Source: Myrmaecium sp. VS I D KN 1
Taxonomy: Eukaryota; Ascomycota; Dothideomycetes; Valsariales; Valsariaceae
Length of the DNA stretch: 64,000 nt
Assembly (NCBI GenBank): GCA_019775845.1
Contig: JADQAV010000041.1
Span: 124,001 to 188,000 of the forward strand
Direction of reading: 5' to 3'
Shown one piece after another: positions 49,945-62,700 of the stretch. The position numbers were made by a program, and so were the translations under genes. Each line of letters starts with the position of its first letter. The stretch's first letter is position 1. Under the pieces are notes generated by a model, which saw only the letters and a list, made by a program, of their open reading frames with translations, was not told the origin of the DNA and ran no database searches.

Positions 49945-50786
49945 TTGTGCCGTGTTGCGAGGGGGGAGGACCGGAGGTCTGCAACGGGCGCGGAAGAACG
50001 TCAGTATGAGCTAGACCACGCGCTGCGAGAGTGTTGCCCGATGATCAAAGCGGTCGTCTTGCTATAGCGGTCCGGCGGCGAACAAAGCAGGGCAAGGTGT
50101 CCGCTGAGTGAAGAAAGTGACAGAAGCAGCGAGCCTGTGAGACTCGCTTTCCTCGAGGCGGACGTAGGTTCGATCTCGCTAAAAGGTGGCGGTGGAACCA
50201 GTGCACTGGCAATGACGCGGGTGGCCTGCAGCTCAAGCGGAAAGTCGCAGCGGGAGGTCAAAACTGCAAGATTGAAGTGCGAGGAGAGGATGTCGATGGT
50301 GAAATACCAGATGGAGTGTGAGTCTCACTTGCACAGCACATTGGGTGGTGAAGAGACAGATGAAGAAGGTTCGACGAGCCCGCTTGGCAGCGCCGGTGCA
50401 CTACATTCCGCTGCATCGTCATGCCATGCAATTCATCGTTTGGTTACGCCGGCTGGGGTTCGCCGGGGGCGTCATAGTTTTGGCTCGGACGCTTTCCCTC
50501 CCCGCTGTCGCAGCCGCATCAACAGCCAGCAACAGCGGCAACAACAGCAGGAACAGCAGCCAAAGGCACGGCAAGCCGGTCAACAACGTACTTCGTGTGG
50601 GATACTCCGGCCTGAGAGTCATATTCGTGAGGGAATCCATAAGGCGCTCAATTCCCTGGCCATCCCGTCGTGCAACCAGCTCCCTGCTCAGCATGCAGGA
50701 GGCCGTACAAACCCCACACCAACTTGCGTCAGGGCGGGCATACTGACACCCCAGCTCTCGTCCTCCCTACAACGTCTACACGCGTA
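49945..50786. promoter_or_regulatory. Shared upstream region of UBP15 and mitochondrial kinase
   Basis: 842 bp between divergent starts. It contains a CAG/CAA-rich stretch at about 50520-50570 that is open in frame within 50137-50787, but nothing links it to a coding exon. It could be 5' UTR of the kinase. Confidence 0.45.
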
Positions 50787-52325
50787 ATGGCTCCGAGAAA
50801 CTTGTTCAGGCCAGGGAAACACGTCTCTGGTCGTGGTAAACTCCTCTTTGTATCTCCAGACACGCTTTGCAGAGCATCATCTTGGCGACGAGGTCATCAT
50901 GGAGCTACCACGGCTCCTGCCTCTCCACCAGCTCCCCCGTGGAGACCTTCGTCCATCTTGGATGAGTATGCTAATCTGCGTTCCCAATTGAACCCGAACT
51001 AACCACTCGGTGCAGATGGGTCCAACGAGAAGCCCGCCCGATCAGTCTGCGCCAGTTGACTTTCTTTGGGAGAACTTTGACAGAATCCCGCTTGCTAGAT
51101 TCCGCCAATTACGTTCGCACCGAATTGCCCACGCGGTCAGCATGATGTCCCGCACTCGAGAAGAATGTAACGTCACTGACGGTAGGATAGCATCGCTCAT
51201 CGTCTCCGTGATATGCAAACGTTGCCCTACGTTGTTGTTACGAACCCCCATATGGCTCATGTATACGAACTTTATTACGCTGCTTTCGAACGATTCCGCC
51301 GTGTGCCTGAGATTAAAACGCTCGATGATAATGATCGATACTGTGAAGTGATCAAGAAAACCCTGAAGGAGCATGTCACGGTCATCCCGCGTTTGGCAAT
51401 GGGAGTGCTAGAGATCCAAGGACTGATGAAGCCGGAAGAAACGGACCAATTCATGACCACTCTCTTACGATCAGTAAGCGCTCGTGCCTCTGTGCGCGAG
51501 AGAACATTGCTAATCTATTGACAGCGAATCTCGAGGCGCGTAATTGCGGAACAGCATCTTGCTCTGACTGAGACGTTCCATTCCCCCTGGCACTTTCCTA
51601 ACTCTCAAGCAGACCTGGACCCCAACAATGACTACATTGGAGAGATATTCTTGCGATGCAGTGCAAAAGAAATTGTTGAGCGTTGCTCGAGGGCTACCCA
51701 GGAGTTGATCAAGAAGGCCTATGGGCCAGAATACCGTGTCCCAGAGGTCAAGCTTGACGGCCATCTGAATGCTACCTTCCCCTATATACTTAGCCATCTC
51801 GAGTATATCCTTGGAGAGCTGCTTCGGAACTCGATACAGGCGCTTATTGAGCAGCCTGAATATAAAGGCGCGAAACCGCCCCCTATTGAGGTCTTGATCT
51901 GCGAGACTCAACAAAACGTCATCTTTCGAATCTCTGATCAGGGTGGCGGTATACCCCGAGAGGTCTTGCCTAACCTTTGGTCGTTTAGCAAAGGCCCGCA
52001 TCGGGAGAAGCGGCTAGCAAACCTCCACAAAGTCCCTAGGATGGTGGCTACGTTGCAAGAACTCAGGGTAACTGACGCAGAGGACAATGGACGGTCGGAT
52101 ATCCAACAAGCGCATCATAGCTCTCTCAGCTCCTTGACCAGTAGACCGCCGGACCTCCGTCTCGGGATTGGATTACCTATGAGTAGAATATATGCCGAAT
52201 ACTGGGCCGGCAGTTTGGAAATCCATAGTCTGGAAGGCTATGGTACAGATGCATTCTTGCAGATTTCGAAACTTGGCAACAGGAATGAACGTCTGACGAC
52301 CAGGGCAAGCATGGACGCGGTTTAG
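50787..52325 (+). CDS. Mitochondrial PDK/BCKDK-type protein kinase
   Basis: Exons 50787-50965, 51016-51135, 51191-51473 and 51525-52325, 460 aa. GHKL-fold Ser kinase of the pyruvate/branched-chain-keto-acid dehydrogenase kinase family (yeast Pkp1/Pkp2); phosphorylates and inhibits the mitochondrial dehydrogenase complex. Basic N-terminal leader (MAPRNLFRPGKHVSGRGK). The helical domain includes ISLRQLTFFGRTLTESRLL, LPTRIAHRLRDMQTLPYVVV and TLDDNDRYCEVIKKTLKEH. ATP-binding: N-box ILGELLRNSIQALIE, G1 box DQGGGIP, then GIGLPMSRIYAEYWAG and EGYGTDAFLQI. A Ser/His-rich insertion of about 45 residues sits in the ATP lid. The C-terminal DW motif of many PDKs is not seen. PDK versus BCKDK cannot be decided here. 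Confidence 0.92.
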
Positions 52326-52511
52326 TTTTCCTGGGACACCTTCCGCTGGACGCTGACCCTCTTCTGCTTTGTCTGCTGCGACTTCCTTAAACGTGCATAA
52401 GCGTCGATATGTCCTGCCGAACCCCGAGAAGGTTATAACGTCGGGGCCTTCTAGAGACGTACACCGTTCACCTCTCGCTTTTCCGACACAAGGACTGAGT
52501 CGAAGCCCACG

Positions 52512-55102
52512 ATGGCCTCAGACAATCTTTCGAAGGCGGCATTCGTAAGGGAACAGCATGTCGAGTTCAACACATTCTCTGCTAACCTTTTCGTAGTCGC
52601 GGATCGACCGTGATGCTTTCATGGACGCTAGTGTAGATGTATTCTCCACCAGGGCTTCTCGCATTACCCTCCACCAACGCGTCGAAGTCAAACTATACGG
52701 GTTGACGTTTTCAGAATCGAAGGACACCTTACAATACTTCATCCCCCATAAGGTCGATGTCCAAAACCGTCACACCCTCCCTAACATCAAGCGAGTCGAT
52801 ACAATCCGCACCTGGAAGGGGTTATCTGTCGCACAGGCTCGCGAACTCCAATTCTGGGAACGTGCCTTCGAGGTCACTCTGGAAAATGCTGTTGCAAGTG
52901 CCTTGATTGCCGACTTTGAATCTTCCGACGCAAGGATTTGCAAAGGTATGCCTGTGCCTGATTTAATCCACTAGTTGAGTTCACTGACTTCGGACAGATG
53001 ATATCGATGACGAGCTTCATTCCCTTGCTGAATACATCGCTCTTCATCCATACAGACAGTTCGAGATCGATATTGTCAGTCTCATTTCTGGAATAGAGAG
53101 AATCTATGAGAAGCATGGCAAGCATCTTAGGTGGTTTCAACAGGCATCCAGTATCCCCACTGCAGTTTGCAACTACCTCCGAACACGCACCGTATTGGTG
53201 GACAACTACCCATCCACTCTATTTCATGCAACGTTCAGCACCAGTCGCACTTGTGATCGACTCTCCGGAATCCTGATCTCAGGACACGCCATGCATATCG
53301 GGCACGCACTCTGTCTAGCCGACTTTGTTGGGGAAGCTGTTCCTGGCTCTGATTTCCGCCTCAAACCCGAATACAGTTTCCCAATCCTGAACCCAATCTA
53401 TCCTACGTTTTCCGGCAATCCAGTTTACCAAGTTGGTTCATCTGTCATTCCAGTTGAATATGACCAGACCTATGAAGGATTCCGTTGTTTGGTACCTTCT
53501 CAGCCTTTCTTAATGCAGTCTTCTGTTGCAATGGACCTCTGTGTTACCGCTTCTTGGAACTTTCCTGGCGCGGTGCGGTTTGAAGAGATCTCACGCTATA
53601 AAGTGACCTTGCTCATTCGCTCACATGGACCGCCGTACCACGTAACTCGTCCCTATTCCTCAGGGGCCCGTCCAGCAGGTTCTGACCTTTATCCTGGTTT
53701 CCAGGGCTTATCGAAATCAGACCATGAGGATGCTGAACTTCAGATCAAACAGCAACGCAACAAACGCTCAACTTACGGCCCACAGAGACCGACACAAGAC
53801 AGTTGGATCACGCAAAACCCCGATGGACCAATGTTTCATGCATATTCAGACTCTCCGCCGCAGGAAGCAATGGTCCCTTCAATGCCAAAGTCTGATTTTC
53901 CCCGACCACATGGCGAAGGCAACAGCTGGAAATGCGATATCACAGAACATGTAGGGATTGATGCGGTAGACGAGATTTCTTGCGGGAGTTCGGCGCGCAG
54001 AAATGGAATCCCGTCGTTACCACAGCCAAAATTCCGTCTCCCCTTCAAGGAGTACCACCCAGTTTACAATACCAAAGCTTGCGATAGGGGCATGGATAGG
54101 CCCATGGGAGGAAGCGGTTACTTCGCTTGGCATCCGACGTCCAACAAAACCTCACCTTGGCTTGCTGTTTCTAATACGAGCGACCGATCCGATATCGCAC
54201 AAAGCATTTCAGAGGCATCCGTGTGTTCGTCTCCAACAGCAACTCGCGTACCTCGGCGCCGTATTCACCAATGCCCATTACCTTCACCTCCAGCTGCCGG
54301 TCAAATTTCGACGTCGATTGGTTCTTGTGCTGAGACTGTTATTGCCAATCACGATGCCGATGATGAAATTGGAGAGGAACAGAACATTGACGACATCAGC
54401 CTTCCGGGGATTGATGGTCCGAAAAGCTGGGCGCCGTATGTAGACTTGAGAAAGGCTAGATCCGGTGGTGGCGGCAGCAGCAGCAACAGCATGAAGCCGT
54501 GGACTCTTCGCGATGAGGTACAATATCTCCAAACCCAGAAAGCATTCCTCGGTAATGAGCATGAAAGCACGGAATTTAACAACTACAACCCGGAGGGAGT
54601 CACCTCCCCCGGAGAGCGGGGTGGCACCTTTGATCCAAAAGAAGACGTGGAAGGTCAAATGCTTGCGTTCCAAGCAAAGGATGGAGATTGGTCATGGCCT
54701 CGATCTATTGACGGCGCGTCTCATCTCTCCGGGTCTCATGGTTCGGGCTCTTCTTGCGATGGGGTTGTAGCTCACCGTCAAGCATTGAAGACACCAAGCC
54801 AAGAGGAGATCCAGGTCAATTACGAGGAGGCGTTGTGGATTAGATTCGGTGTCGACGGGCAGCCTCTACGGAAGAGCAGCGAGGAGGAGCGGGAGCGACG
54901 AGAGTTCGAGAAGCTTTTCCAGGAGCAGGGAAACGAGAACGCTGATGAGGAAGGCATGGAGGGAGCCCTCGAGAACCCGGCAGACGAGAGATTAAGCATA
55001 TGCAGTCAGCATGGGAGCTTATCCGAGATTTCGGATGGCGAGGAAGAAGAGGAAGAGAGGGAGAGGGAGTGTGCGAACGAGCCACAGGAGCCGGAAGAAT
55101 GA
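52512..55102 (+). CDS. Large protein of unknown function
   Basis: Exons 52512-52544, 52597-52945 and 52998-55102, 828 aa. No family recognised. The first about 340 residues look folded: DAFMDASVDVFSTRASRITL, VEVKLYGLTFSESKDTLQYF, HTLPNIKRVDTIRTWKGLS, ARELQFWERAFEVTLENAVA, SGIERIYEKHGKHLRW and FRCLVPSQPFLMQSSVAMDL. The rest is probably disordered: Ser/Pro-rich, a Gly/Ser run near residue 610, and an acidic, Glu-rich end. A conserved-looking segment near the end, EALWIRFGVDGQPLRKSSEEE, stands out. No signal peptide or membrane span. The gene follows the kinase in tandem, 186 bp after its stop codon. The 33-nt first exon joins in phase 0 with a GCTAAC branch site in the intron. Probably a Pezizomycotina-specific conserved protein, which is inference. 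Confidence 0.78.
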
Positions 55103-56075
55103 TGAAACGAGCGTTTCGGCAACTGGCAATCTATTCATAACGGAAACGGACTCTTTACCGTCTCGTCGCTCGCCCAAGGTGAAGCCTGCGGGATGATGCT
55201 GCCACCTCTTGTCTTCAATTCCTGTCGGGTTTTGAAGGGTTGAACAAGACTGTGCATGCATTGGTTGGAAAGCAGTCTGATTTGTGCGTGTTTCTGCTCA
55301 TTCCTTGTTTGGTATCTTCTTTGTTTTTCGAATGGTGTGCTTCATGCCGATGGGCCACATACTGTATGTACTTCATCTTTAGCATTACTCCGGAGTAGCA
55401 GCTTCTTCTTCTTCTTCCTTCTCGCGCAGTCGACAGTATTCTTGTTCATTCTTTTGTGACGTACGAGATGCGCAGGGCTGTAGAGTTTTGAGTATTCTTC
55501 CGCGACACGAGCTTGTGATCGAACTTGAGCATGAGGAAGATAAGACACAAATCCTTTTGCAACAAACAAGCAGATTCGCAGATACATATATATATAATAC
55601 AGTCTTCTTTTCGTCGACATCCACCCCAGCCTGCTGCCACCAATGTGCACCCAACCGCAGCAGCATGCTCTCCCATTTCCTCCGCGTTCGCCCATGGCAT
55701 ACGTTTCCTATACGATTCCGTGCGGTCGTCGACCGCACAATACCCACTTCCCATATACACACAGAGAAAACACCCGTGCCATCGACGGTGTATAGCAGCA
55801 TACCCAGCACGGTCACGCATGCATACCCGCCCACACCGGCTTCTCCTCTCGCCGCCGTCCTCCCATCCCATCTCATTTCCTTTTCAGTCTCCATCCTTCC
55901 ATCCGTCCACCCCATACACCTCGAGGCACGCGAACGCCCATCCGTTCCGTCCTCGAGATCGCGAAAACAAAGACAACCACAGCACAGCTCCTTGACCACC
56001 GCCCCTTCCGCTGCGACGCGCGGACTGCGTCGACCGACCGATCAAACCGACCGACCGACCAGACGGAGTGGGACC
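55103..56075. other. Intergenic, convergent 3' ends
   Basis: 973 bp between the 3' ends of the unknown gene and bL19m. T/C-rich tracts and short AT repeats near 55585. No gene supported. Confidence 0.5.
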
Positions 56076-57498
56076 TTACAAGCGACGCTCGGCCTTGCGG
56101 CCGACGGCCTTGTTGGCCTCGCGGGCGGCCCTGCTCTGCTCGTTGGCGCCGAGCATGGCGCGGCGGCGGAGGTAGGCCTGGACGACGCCCTCGACGGATC
56201 CGATGTCGTGGCGGGGTTGGCTGTGACGTGCGTGAGTTAGCAACCCGAAAGAGAAGAAGAACGTGTTTCTTTCGCTTTACGTGTTGTGCGCTTGCCTCTT
56301 TTCCTAACGCCTCTCGCCTTTTGGCGGGGCAGGCTGAAAGAGGACGAAAAGCGGAGGAAAGGGATATATGGGGGAATGGAAAGGGGAGACATACCGGAGG
56401 TAATACAGGCGCGCGCGCCTGGGCCGCTTGGTCGCGCGCTGGACGACCTCGATGCCCTCCACGTTCGGGCTGTACACCTTGAACCAGCACTCGACGCCGA
56501 CGCGGGTGAGCTGGCCGCGGAGGAGGATGGCGGTGTCGACGCCGCGCTTGCGGATGTTGATGCAGACGCCGGCGAAGGGCTCGCCCGTGCGCAGGCGGAC
56601 CATGAGGATGTCGCCGACGTGGGCGGCCTCCGGGTTCGTCCGGTCGAAGAGCCGGGTCCGGGCCCCGGTCGGGTCGAGCACGGCGAGCTGGCGGGCCGTG
56701 ATCGTCGCGATCGGGTCCTTGCACTTGTCCAGCGCGGACGGCGGCGGCCGGGGCACCGGGATGGGCGGGTGCATCTTCTTCTTGGGAATCTGCTTGATCG
56801 GGGTCACGCCTGCGGTGGAGCGTTAGCCAAGTCCATATTCTCTCCGAACAGTCTTCGTGGATCAGCGTCCTCCACATGCCGATTCCAAAGGAGGCTCCGT
56901 CCAATGTGGCTCTCAATCCCATCCCCAACCCCTCGAATCCCCCCAAAAGCCCCCATAAAAGAAGAAAACCCACACGATCCCCTCCTCCCCTCAAACAACC
57001 CAACCCAACCAGACCATCCAAAAAGAATCAAGAGGCATAACAAGAATAAAACCAGGAAAAAAGGCAAGCAAACCAACCTTTCCAAAACGGCGGCGGCCTA
57101 CTCTCCCGCCCAGGATCCTGCACCAAGCGCTGCAACTCCGACGCAATCGCGCCCTTCGGCGTCTCCGACGTCGCCGCAGCTCCCTTCTCTTTCCCGTTCT
57201 CCAACGACGGCAACGCCGCCTCCTCCACGCTCAACTGTTTTCCCTCCGCCCCTGCATCGACCTCGGCGTCCTTCTCCGTCGCGTGCTCCGTCGCTTTTTC
57301 TTTCGGGCCCCGTCGGCCACTGAACCAGTTTCCCCAGGAGGAGGCGGCGCGTTGTTGTTGTTGGTGCTGGTGCTGGTTTTGCTGGTGCTGCAGGCCGATG
57401 GTTACGGGTGTCGCGCATCGTAGCGGTAAATTGTGGTGCTGGTGGAGGAGGAGCCGGCCGGGCTGCTGCCGGAGGAGGAGGGCGCGTGGTGTGGCCAT
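56076..57498 (-). CDS. Mitochondrial large-subunit ribosomal protein bL19m
   Basis: Exons 57498-57078, 56809-56395 and 56220-56076, 326 aa. Homologue of bacterial bL19 (yeast Img1) in the mitochondrial 54S subunit. N-terminal half is a basic leader with a Gln/His-rich run (about residues 37-50) and an acidic linker. The bL19 domain: DPTGARTRLFDRTNPEAAHV, GDILMVRLRTGEPFAGVCIN, IRKRGVDTAILLRGQLTRVG, VECWFKVYSPNVEGIEVVQ, RARLYYLRQPRHDIGSVEG (across intron 2), then a Lys/Arg-rich C-terminus. The start gives MATPRALLLRQQPGR, a good mitochondrial leader. A run in another frame between the first two exons is only a shadow. Confidence 0.93.
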
Positions 57499-58361
57499 CT
57501 TTGGGAGAGAGAAAGGCCGCGAGAATGCGCCGGCAAGGAGAGTGCTCCGTCGGCGTGTGTGAGAGAGGGATCGATTGAGTTGACTTTATATCCCTCCCGT
57601 CGGTCGTGTGGAACTTTTTGGGCTGCTGGTGGTCCAGGCGTGGAGGTTTTGGAAACCCCGGGCGGACGCAGGCTCCGACCTTCTCCCGCGGCGCCAAGGC
57701 TTCAGGCTTGGAGAGATGGATTATGTAACGCAGTCTGATTTTATGCCTGAGGCATGGGACATTTGTCTACTCTTTGCCATCTCTGTGAACGCTCGATATC
57801 GATGAGGTTAGATTATCATTGCTGTCCCCTGGGGGAGTATGTAGATAGAGTAGCTATGGTATTTATGGAGTCGCCTATAGACGGCGTTCTGCAAAGAGCA
57901 CAAGAAGAACTTGGTCGTAAACCCAACTTACCCTATGCCATCTATATATATATATCCATCACATCTCGCCTGGATAGATATAACCACCATACTAAACCCA
58001 GTCTCTCCCTTTCCATCTCGCTTCTCGCTCTCTCTCTCTCTCTTTCTCTTGCTGAAACGTCTCCGGCATATGAAAGCCTCAAAAAAAGGGCCATAGGAAG
58101 AAGACGCCAGGATGCCATGCAAATGGTATACGGTCGCCATGCAGCGTCGTCGATCGGAAAATAAAAACACTTTTTACTTCTTTTTTCGTCTTGGTCGGGT
58201 CCCTGCCCTCCCGAAAAGGATTTCAGTCCAGGGTCTTCATGAAACAGAAGAAGAAGAAGACAGCCCGTCGTGTCAAAACGCCTTCCCAATGCAAAGATGA
58301 TAAACTGGAATATAAAAGAACACAGGCAACATCGGTCGCACGATGTGCATAGTGGAGAGTT
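57499..58361. other. Intergenic
   Basis: 863 bp upstream of bL19m and downstream of the NmrA gene. A CT repeat lies at about 58027-58050. No gene supported. Confidence 0.5.
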
Positions 58362-59478
58362 TTATACCGAGGACAGGAATTCGGTGTCGACATCCTCGTC
58401 CGAGATATCGTCATACATCCATCGCAGCCCGTTGGCGGCCTCCTCGACCGGGAAGACCTCGCGCGCATACTCTTCGATGTCACGATACCCTTCCCAGAGC
58501 TCGATCGCGATGCGAGGACCCTCGGCCTCGAGGACGGGGCCGAAGTAAGGGGCGCCTTTGCGGCCCAGCGTGTCCTCTAGCGCTCGGAGGTGCTCTTCGT
58601 ACCCTGCTGGCACCGGGACATTGATGGTGATGGGCGCGCGCACGTAGCTGACTTCTCTCGAGAGGCCGCGCGCGAAGCGTCGGCATATTTGTTTGGGCGT
58701 GAGGAATTCGAAGGCGAGAGGAATGCTAGGGATGAGTCATTAGCGGGGCTGATTCTGCCGAGTGAAGGATTCTTGCGTCGGCTAATTAGACCGACCCGCC
58801 AACGTAATCCCGCTCGCTGGCAGGGACATCACGGTGCAAGGCTTACCTTTGACCCGCCCACTTCCGCGGTCCCTCCTTGAAAATCTGCAACACTGCGGGA
58901 CCGATGTCGTGCTCGGAATCTAACCACGGCAGGGGTTGGTTCGGATGGAATGGCGCTCTCCACACAAAACTCTTGTCAGGCTGAAGCTCCATGCGAAAGA
59001 GCGGGAAATCCAGGCTCGTGAAATTATTGTGGTAAATTCCGCAGTACACGAACGTCGCCGGCAGACCGATCTGCCGAATGTAATTCTCCACGGTGAATTT
59101 TTGGGCCCATAACGGCAACGGCTTCCAGTCCGGGTTGTAGATGGAGTGATCGGGCATGCTGCTGTAGATGTAGTGCTGGATGCCGGCCTTCTTCGCGGCA
59201 TCGGCGACGGACCGGCCGATGGAGACCTCGTCTCCCCAGTGCGTCGTGTTGATGAAGGCCAGCTGCGCATTCTTGAAGAGGTCCTGCACGAACTTCTGAT
59301 CCTCCAATTTTCCGATGAAGACGGTCACGCCGGGCAGCTCAGCGAGTTCTTTGGCCACGATGCCATTCAACTCATGCATCTGCGCTCGTACTTGCCAACC
59401 CACGGCGGACGCGACGCGGATGAAGCTTGCCGATTGCCGGCCATTGCTGTTAATCGTAACTACGGTTTTGGTCGGCAT
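58362..59478 (-). CDS. nmrA: NmrA nitrogen metabolite repression regulator
   Basis: Exons 59478-58847 and 58725-58362, 331 aa. NmrA is a Rossmann-fold, dehydrogenase-like protein that senses NAD(P)+ and binds the GATA factor AreA under nitrogen sufficiency. Seen: VVTINSNGRQSASFIRVASA in place of the GxxGxxG loop, VAKELAELPGVTVFIGKLED, LAFINTTHWGDEVSIGRSVA, AGIQHYIYSSMPDHSIYN, WAQKFTVENYIRQIGLPATF and the C-terminal VYCGIYHNNFTSLDFPLF. The end EVFPVEEAANGLRWM closely matches NmrA itself rather than generic NmrA-like reductases. The usual catalytic Tyr-x3-Lys is replaced, as expected of a regulator. Start at 59478 chosen as MPTKTVVTINSNG fits the family start; the upstream 36 codons are open but not typical. 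Confidence 0.93.
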
Positions 59479-61882
59479 GCGGAGAGATAGGTCTTGGAGC
59501 GAGGAGGTGACGGTGGAAAGGGTGGAGGGGAATCCAGGCATGTAGACGGCGTCAAGCTGTCGCCGTCTGCTGTATCCTGGAAACACGAAGTCCCGGATGC
59601 AGACCGCGAGCGGACAATGTTTCGGTGAAGGGGCGGTGGCACCGAATGGCCCGATGGGAAGTCTCGGGTTGGTTCAGCGTGGCACGATATTCGGCGTCTG
59701 CAGGATGCGGTGTGCCGTGCGGACGCGAGCTCCTGGATAGGCAGCCGCAAGGACCAAGGGATACCGAGGCGACGTTGCGTTCCGTGGTGGTGGAACAGGC
59801 GGCGGCGGCGGACGTTCGACCCCCAGACGGACCGCGAAAGCGCGACGGGACGGGGAGTGGACGGGGTGGATTTGGATTGGAAGTGAGCGAGCACTTCGGC
59901 AGGCGGGAAGGCCAGGGACAAGCCTATAGGCTTATGCAGGTCGCAGAGAGGCGACGACTGGGGGATCGCAGCGAGCCGACTGTTTGGCTGAGCCTGAGGT
60001 GCCCGGAAATCCTATCAGGAATAAAGTTCGGGGTTCCGCGTGATATGGATGGACCACAGCGTTGATCAAGTCGCTGTCAGGGCCGCGCGCGGGGGAGCGT
60101 TAGTTGCGAGGCCTGGATCGCCGAGCTTGGAGGAGAGGCGGAATGCGGGGGTGGAGGAGGAGGAAGAGAGAGAAGAAAAGGGAGAAGAAGTGAGGGACTG
60201 AGAGAGAGAGAGAAAGGGCGAAGATGGAAGGGGCAGGCCGAAAGGCGTAATGGGGATTGGGCTGGAGCGGTCAAGTGAAGAGGTCGAGGCGCGCCCTTTT
60301 TTTCTTCGTCCCTTTGTTTTAGCGTAGGAAAGCTCGGTGTATTTCGTTTGAAGGGACGCTGTTTTGGAATTCGCTTTCAAAGGGGGGAGAAGAAAAGAAA
60401 AGAAGGGGAAGATCGGTGAAGATGGCCGAATAGGAAGGCTTGGAGGTGATTGGTGATGCTTCGGTGGTTGACTTGGGTTGGGGTAGGTTAGGTATGGCGG
60501 GCGAGGCGAGGCGACGACACGGCCAAGGGAGCGGCGGGGACGGATGGCTATATGTTGAGGGAGTGACACGGAGAGAAAGAGAGAGAGAGAAAGGGAAAAG
60601 GGAGAAGGGGAGAGGAGCCGTTGCTAGCCAGGAAGAGCTTTTTTTCCCTCGCTGTGCGACTGCGCCGGGTGCATGATGATGATTGTCTGGACGATGGGCC
60701 AAAAATCGTGCTCGTTTCTGCCATTTCGTTACCTAATAGTAGAGCGAGCCGGAACGAATTGCGATGTGGGTTCCCTTTCCGTTTGGCCTGGCTGACCGCG
60801 CAAGAAAAAAAAAGTTCCCACCGACACCGCAGCGCAGCGCAAGCGACTCTCTCTCTCTCTCCCCATGTTCCCTCCCAACACGGCCTGCGCGCATCCTCTC
60901 TGATCGATCGCACCATTGGCCTCGTGAAGCCCGCAACACACCTTTTGGGAGAACCGGGAACGGACCCGGCGGTGGGCGATGCGCCATTGACAGCGCGCTC
61001 GTCCTGTACACGCGCGCACATACACACATACACACACTATTTAAGTAATGAAATACTACTATACTTCCTCCATCTCTCTCTTTCTTCCTGCCTTTTTCGC
61101 AGGGGAGGTTCGGCATCGAAGAGGAGGGGGCAACAAGGCCAACAACCTATAGTACCTAGCCCCTGCCGACCATCAATGCCTTTTATTTTCGTACTCGGAG
61201 CAAGGTACGAGGACAATTATAGGGGAAGGAACCTGAAGGCAACCGAAACCACGTAGGGACCGGACCTGGTCCCCTGCGAATACAAGGGTAGCAGGCAGCG
61301 CAGCCGAGAGAGCTAAGCTACCTCTCTACTACCTAGGCGACGACGTAGGTGTTGCAAGGAATAATGGCAGCGAAGCAGAGCACCGTGACGAGAGAGAGAG
61401 AAAACAGGTAGACAAATCGGAGCGGGGGCAGAGGAGAAGGGGAGGGGATGGATGTGGTCATCATTTGATGGAGTAATATTTCAGGTTAGTTAGGTTGAGG
61501 CTGAGTGTGAATGGGGCAGGGGGAACCTCATGGAGTAGTTTATGGAGAAACTCCAGTGACTCCGTAGGTACCTACCTCGAAGATGGTGGATTGAGAGATG
61601 ACGATGGCCTCTCTCGTGATGCGAGGCAGGGCTCGGATAGGTCCGTTTTTCCCACCCATCAGGTAATAACTAAAAAACTAGGTGGGCGGGACCCCATACC
61701 GGACCAGACCAGCCCCTCCTCCCCTCCCTCCTCCCCTTTTCGCCCCGAATTGCGGGGAAACATCCGCAACAACCCACCGTAATGTTGTTTTTCCATTCGT
61801 TTTCCCACTACCTAAAAGAATCGGTGGGAAGTGGGAAGAAGTGGGAGCCCTGAGAAGAAGTGGGAGAATAACGATGGGAGCG

Positions 61883-61936
<54 letters not shown>

Positions 61937-61956
61937 GTGAGTGTGTGTGTGTGTGT
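61883..61956. repeat. GA microsatellite passing into GTGA and GT
   Basis: About 25 GA units followed by GTGA repeats and a short GT run. Confidence 0.95.
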
Positions 61957-62107
61957 ATGTGGGACACCGCTTGTCCGCTCTCGTCATTTCAAGATCAAGG
62001 GCATCTCATTAACAAAAAAAAAAAAAAACAAGTCACATGGTGTTGCTGTGACATTCTTTTTTCCCCATTTTCCATCCCGTTTCACGCATCTCCTCGGAGA
62101 GAGAGAC

Positions 62108-62133
62108 AAGAAGAAGAAGAAGAAGAAGAAGAA
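62108..62133. repeat. AAG microsatellite
   Basis: Eight to nine AAG units. Confidence 0.9.
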
Positions 62134-62662
62134 AACAGGAATTCGCGAGTTTCTCCCCCCGGCATGTGGGATCGAGGAGCCGAGAAAGAGGACAATAACC
62201 TTGAGGCTTCATCCTCATCAGTCATCAATCAATCAATCACCCCAACACCTCTCATCGGCTTTTTCTCATTACTTTATAGGAACAAGGGAATGAAGCACAT
62301 ACATAGGTACATCGATGTCCACAGATCCACCTACAATATTCCCCCCTGACCCCCTCCCCCTCAGTGCCCCTTCACCAAGTGACCCCTACCTGTTACCCCT
62401 CCCCCTCCTCCATCTCCAGACGGAGTACGGGTACTCCCTGCTGGTACCTTGCACAGCCCTGACACAAACACACCATCCCTCTATCCATCCATCAACCCCT
62501 CAACCAACCAACCTACCAATCACCCTTCCACCCTCCATCACATCACCAAACCCACCCCTCCCCTAAGCTATGGGGAATCTTTCTCATATTCATATGTACA
62601 TAGAGAAACCGGAAGACCTTCCGGCTCGACCGAGCGTGCGTTCGCGTTTCGACAGCTTTTCC

Positions 62663-62700
62663 NNNNNNNNCCCCCCCCCCCCCCCCCTCCCCCCCTCCCC
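62663..62700. other. Assembly gap followed by poly-C
   Basis: Eight N (62663-62670), then a C homopolymer with few T. Same arrangement as the gap at 8262, pointing to a sequencing limit at long C tracts. Confidence 0.95.

Noticed and set aside
50137-50787. 216-codon open frame with a Gln-rich run
   Set aside because: No start context or splice link to the kinase, and no second feature supports it; treated as likely 5' UTR of the kinase gene.
50799-50880. 24-nt intron in the first exon of the mitochondrial kinase
   Set aside because: GT...AG bounds exist, but 24 nt is far too short to splice, and the unspliced frame reads well.
59625-60065. 146-codon frame upstream of NmrA
   Set aside because: Arg/Gly-rich composition typical of a random frame in GC-rich DNA; no domain.
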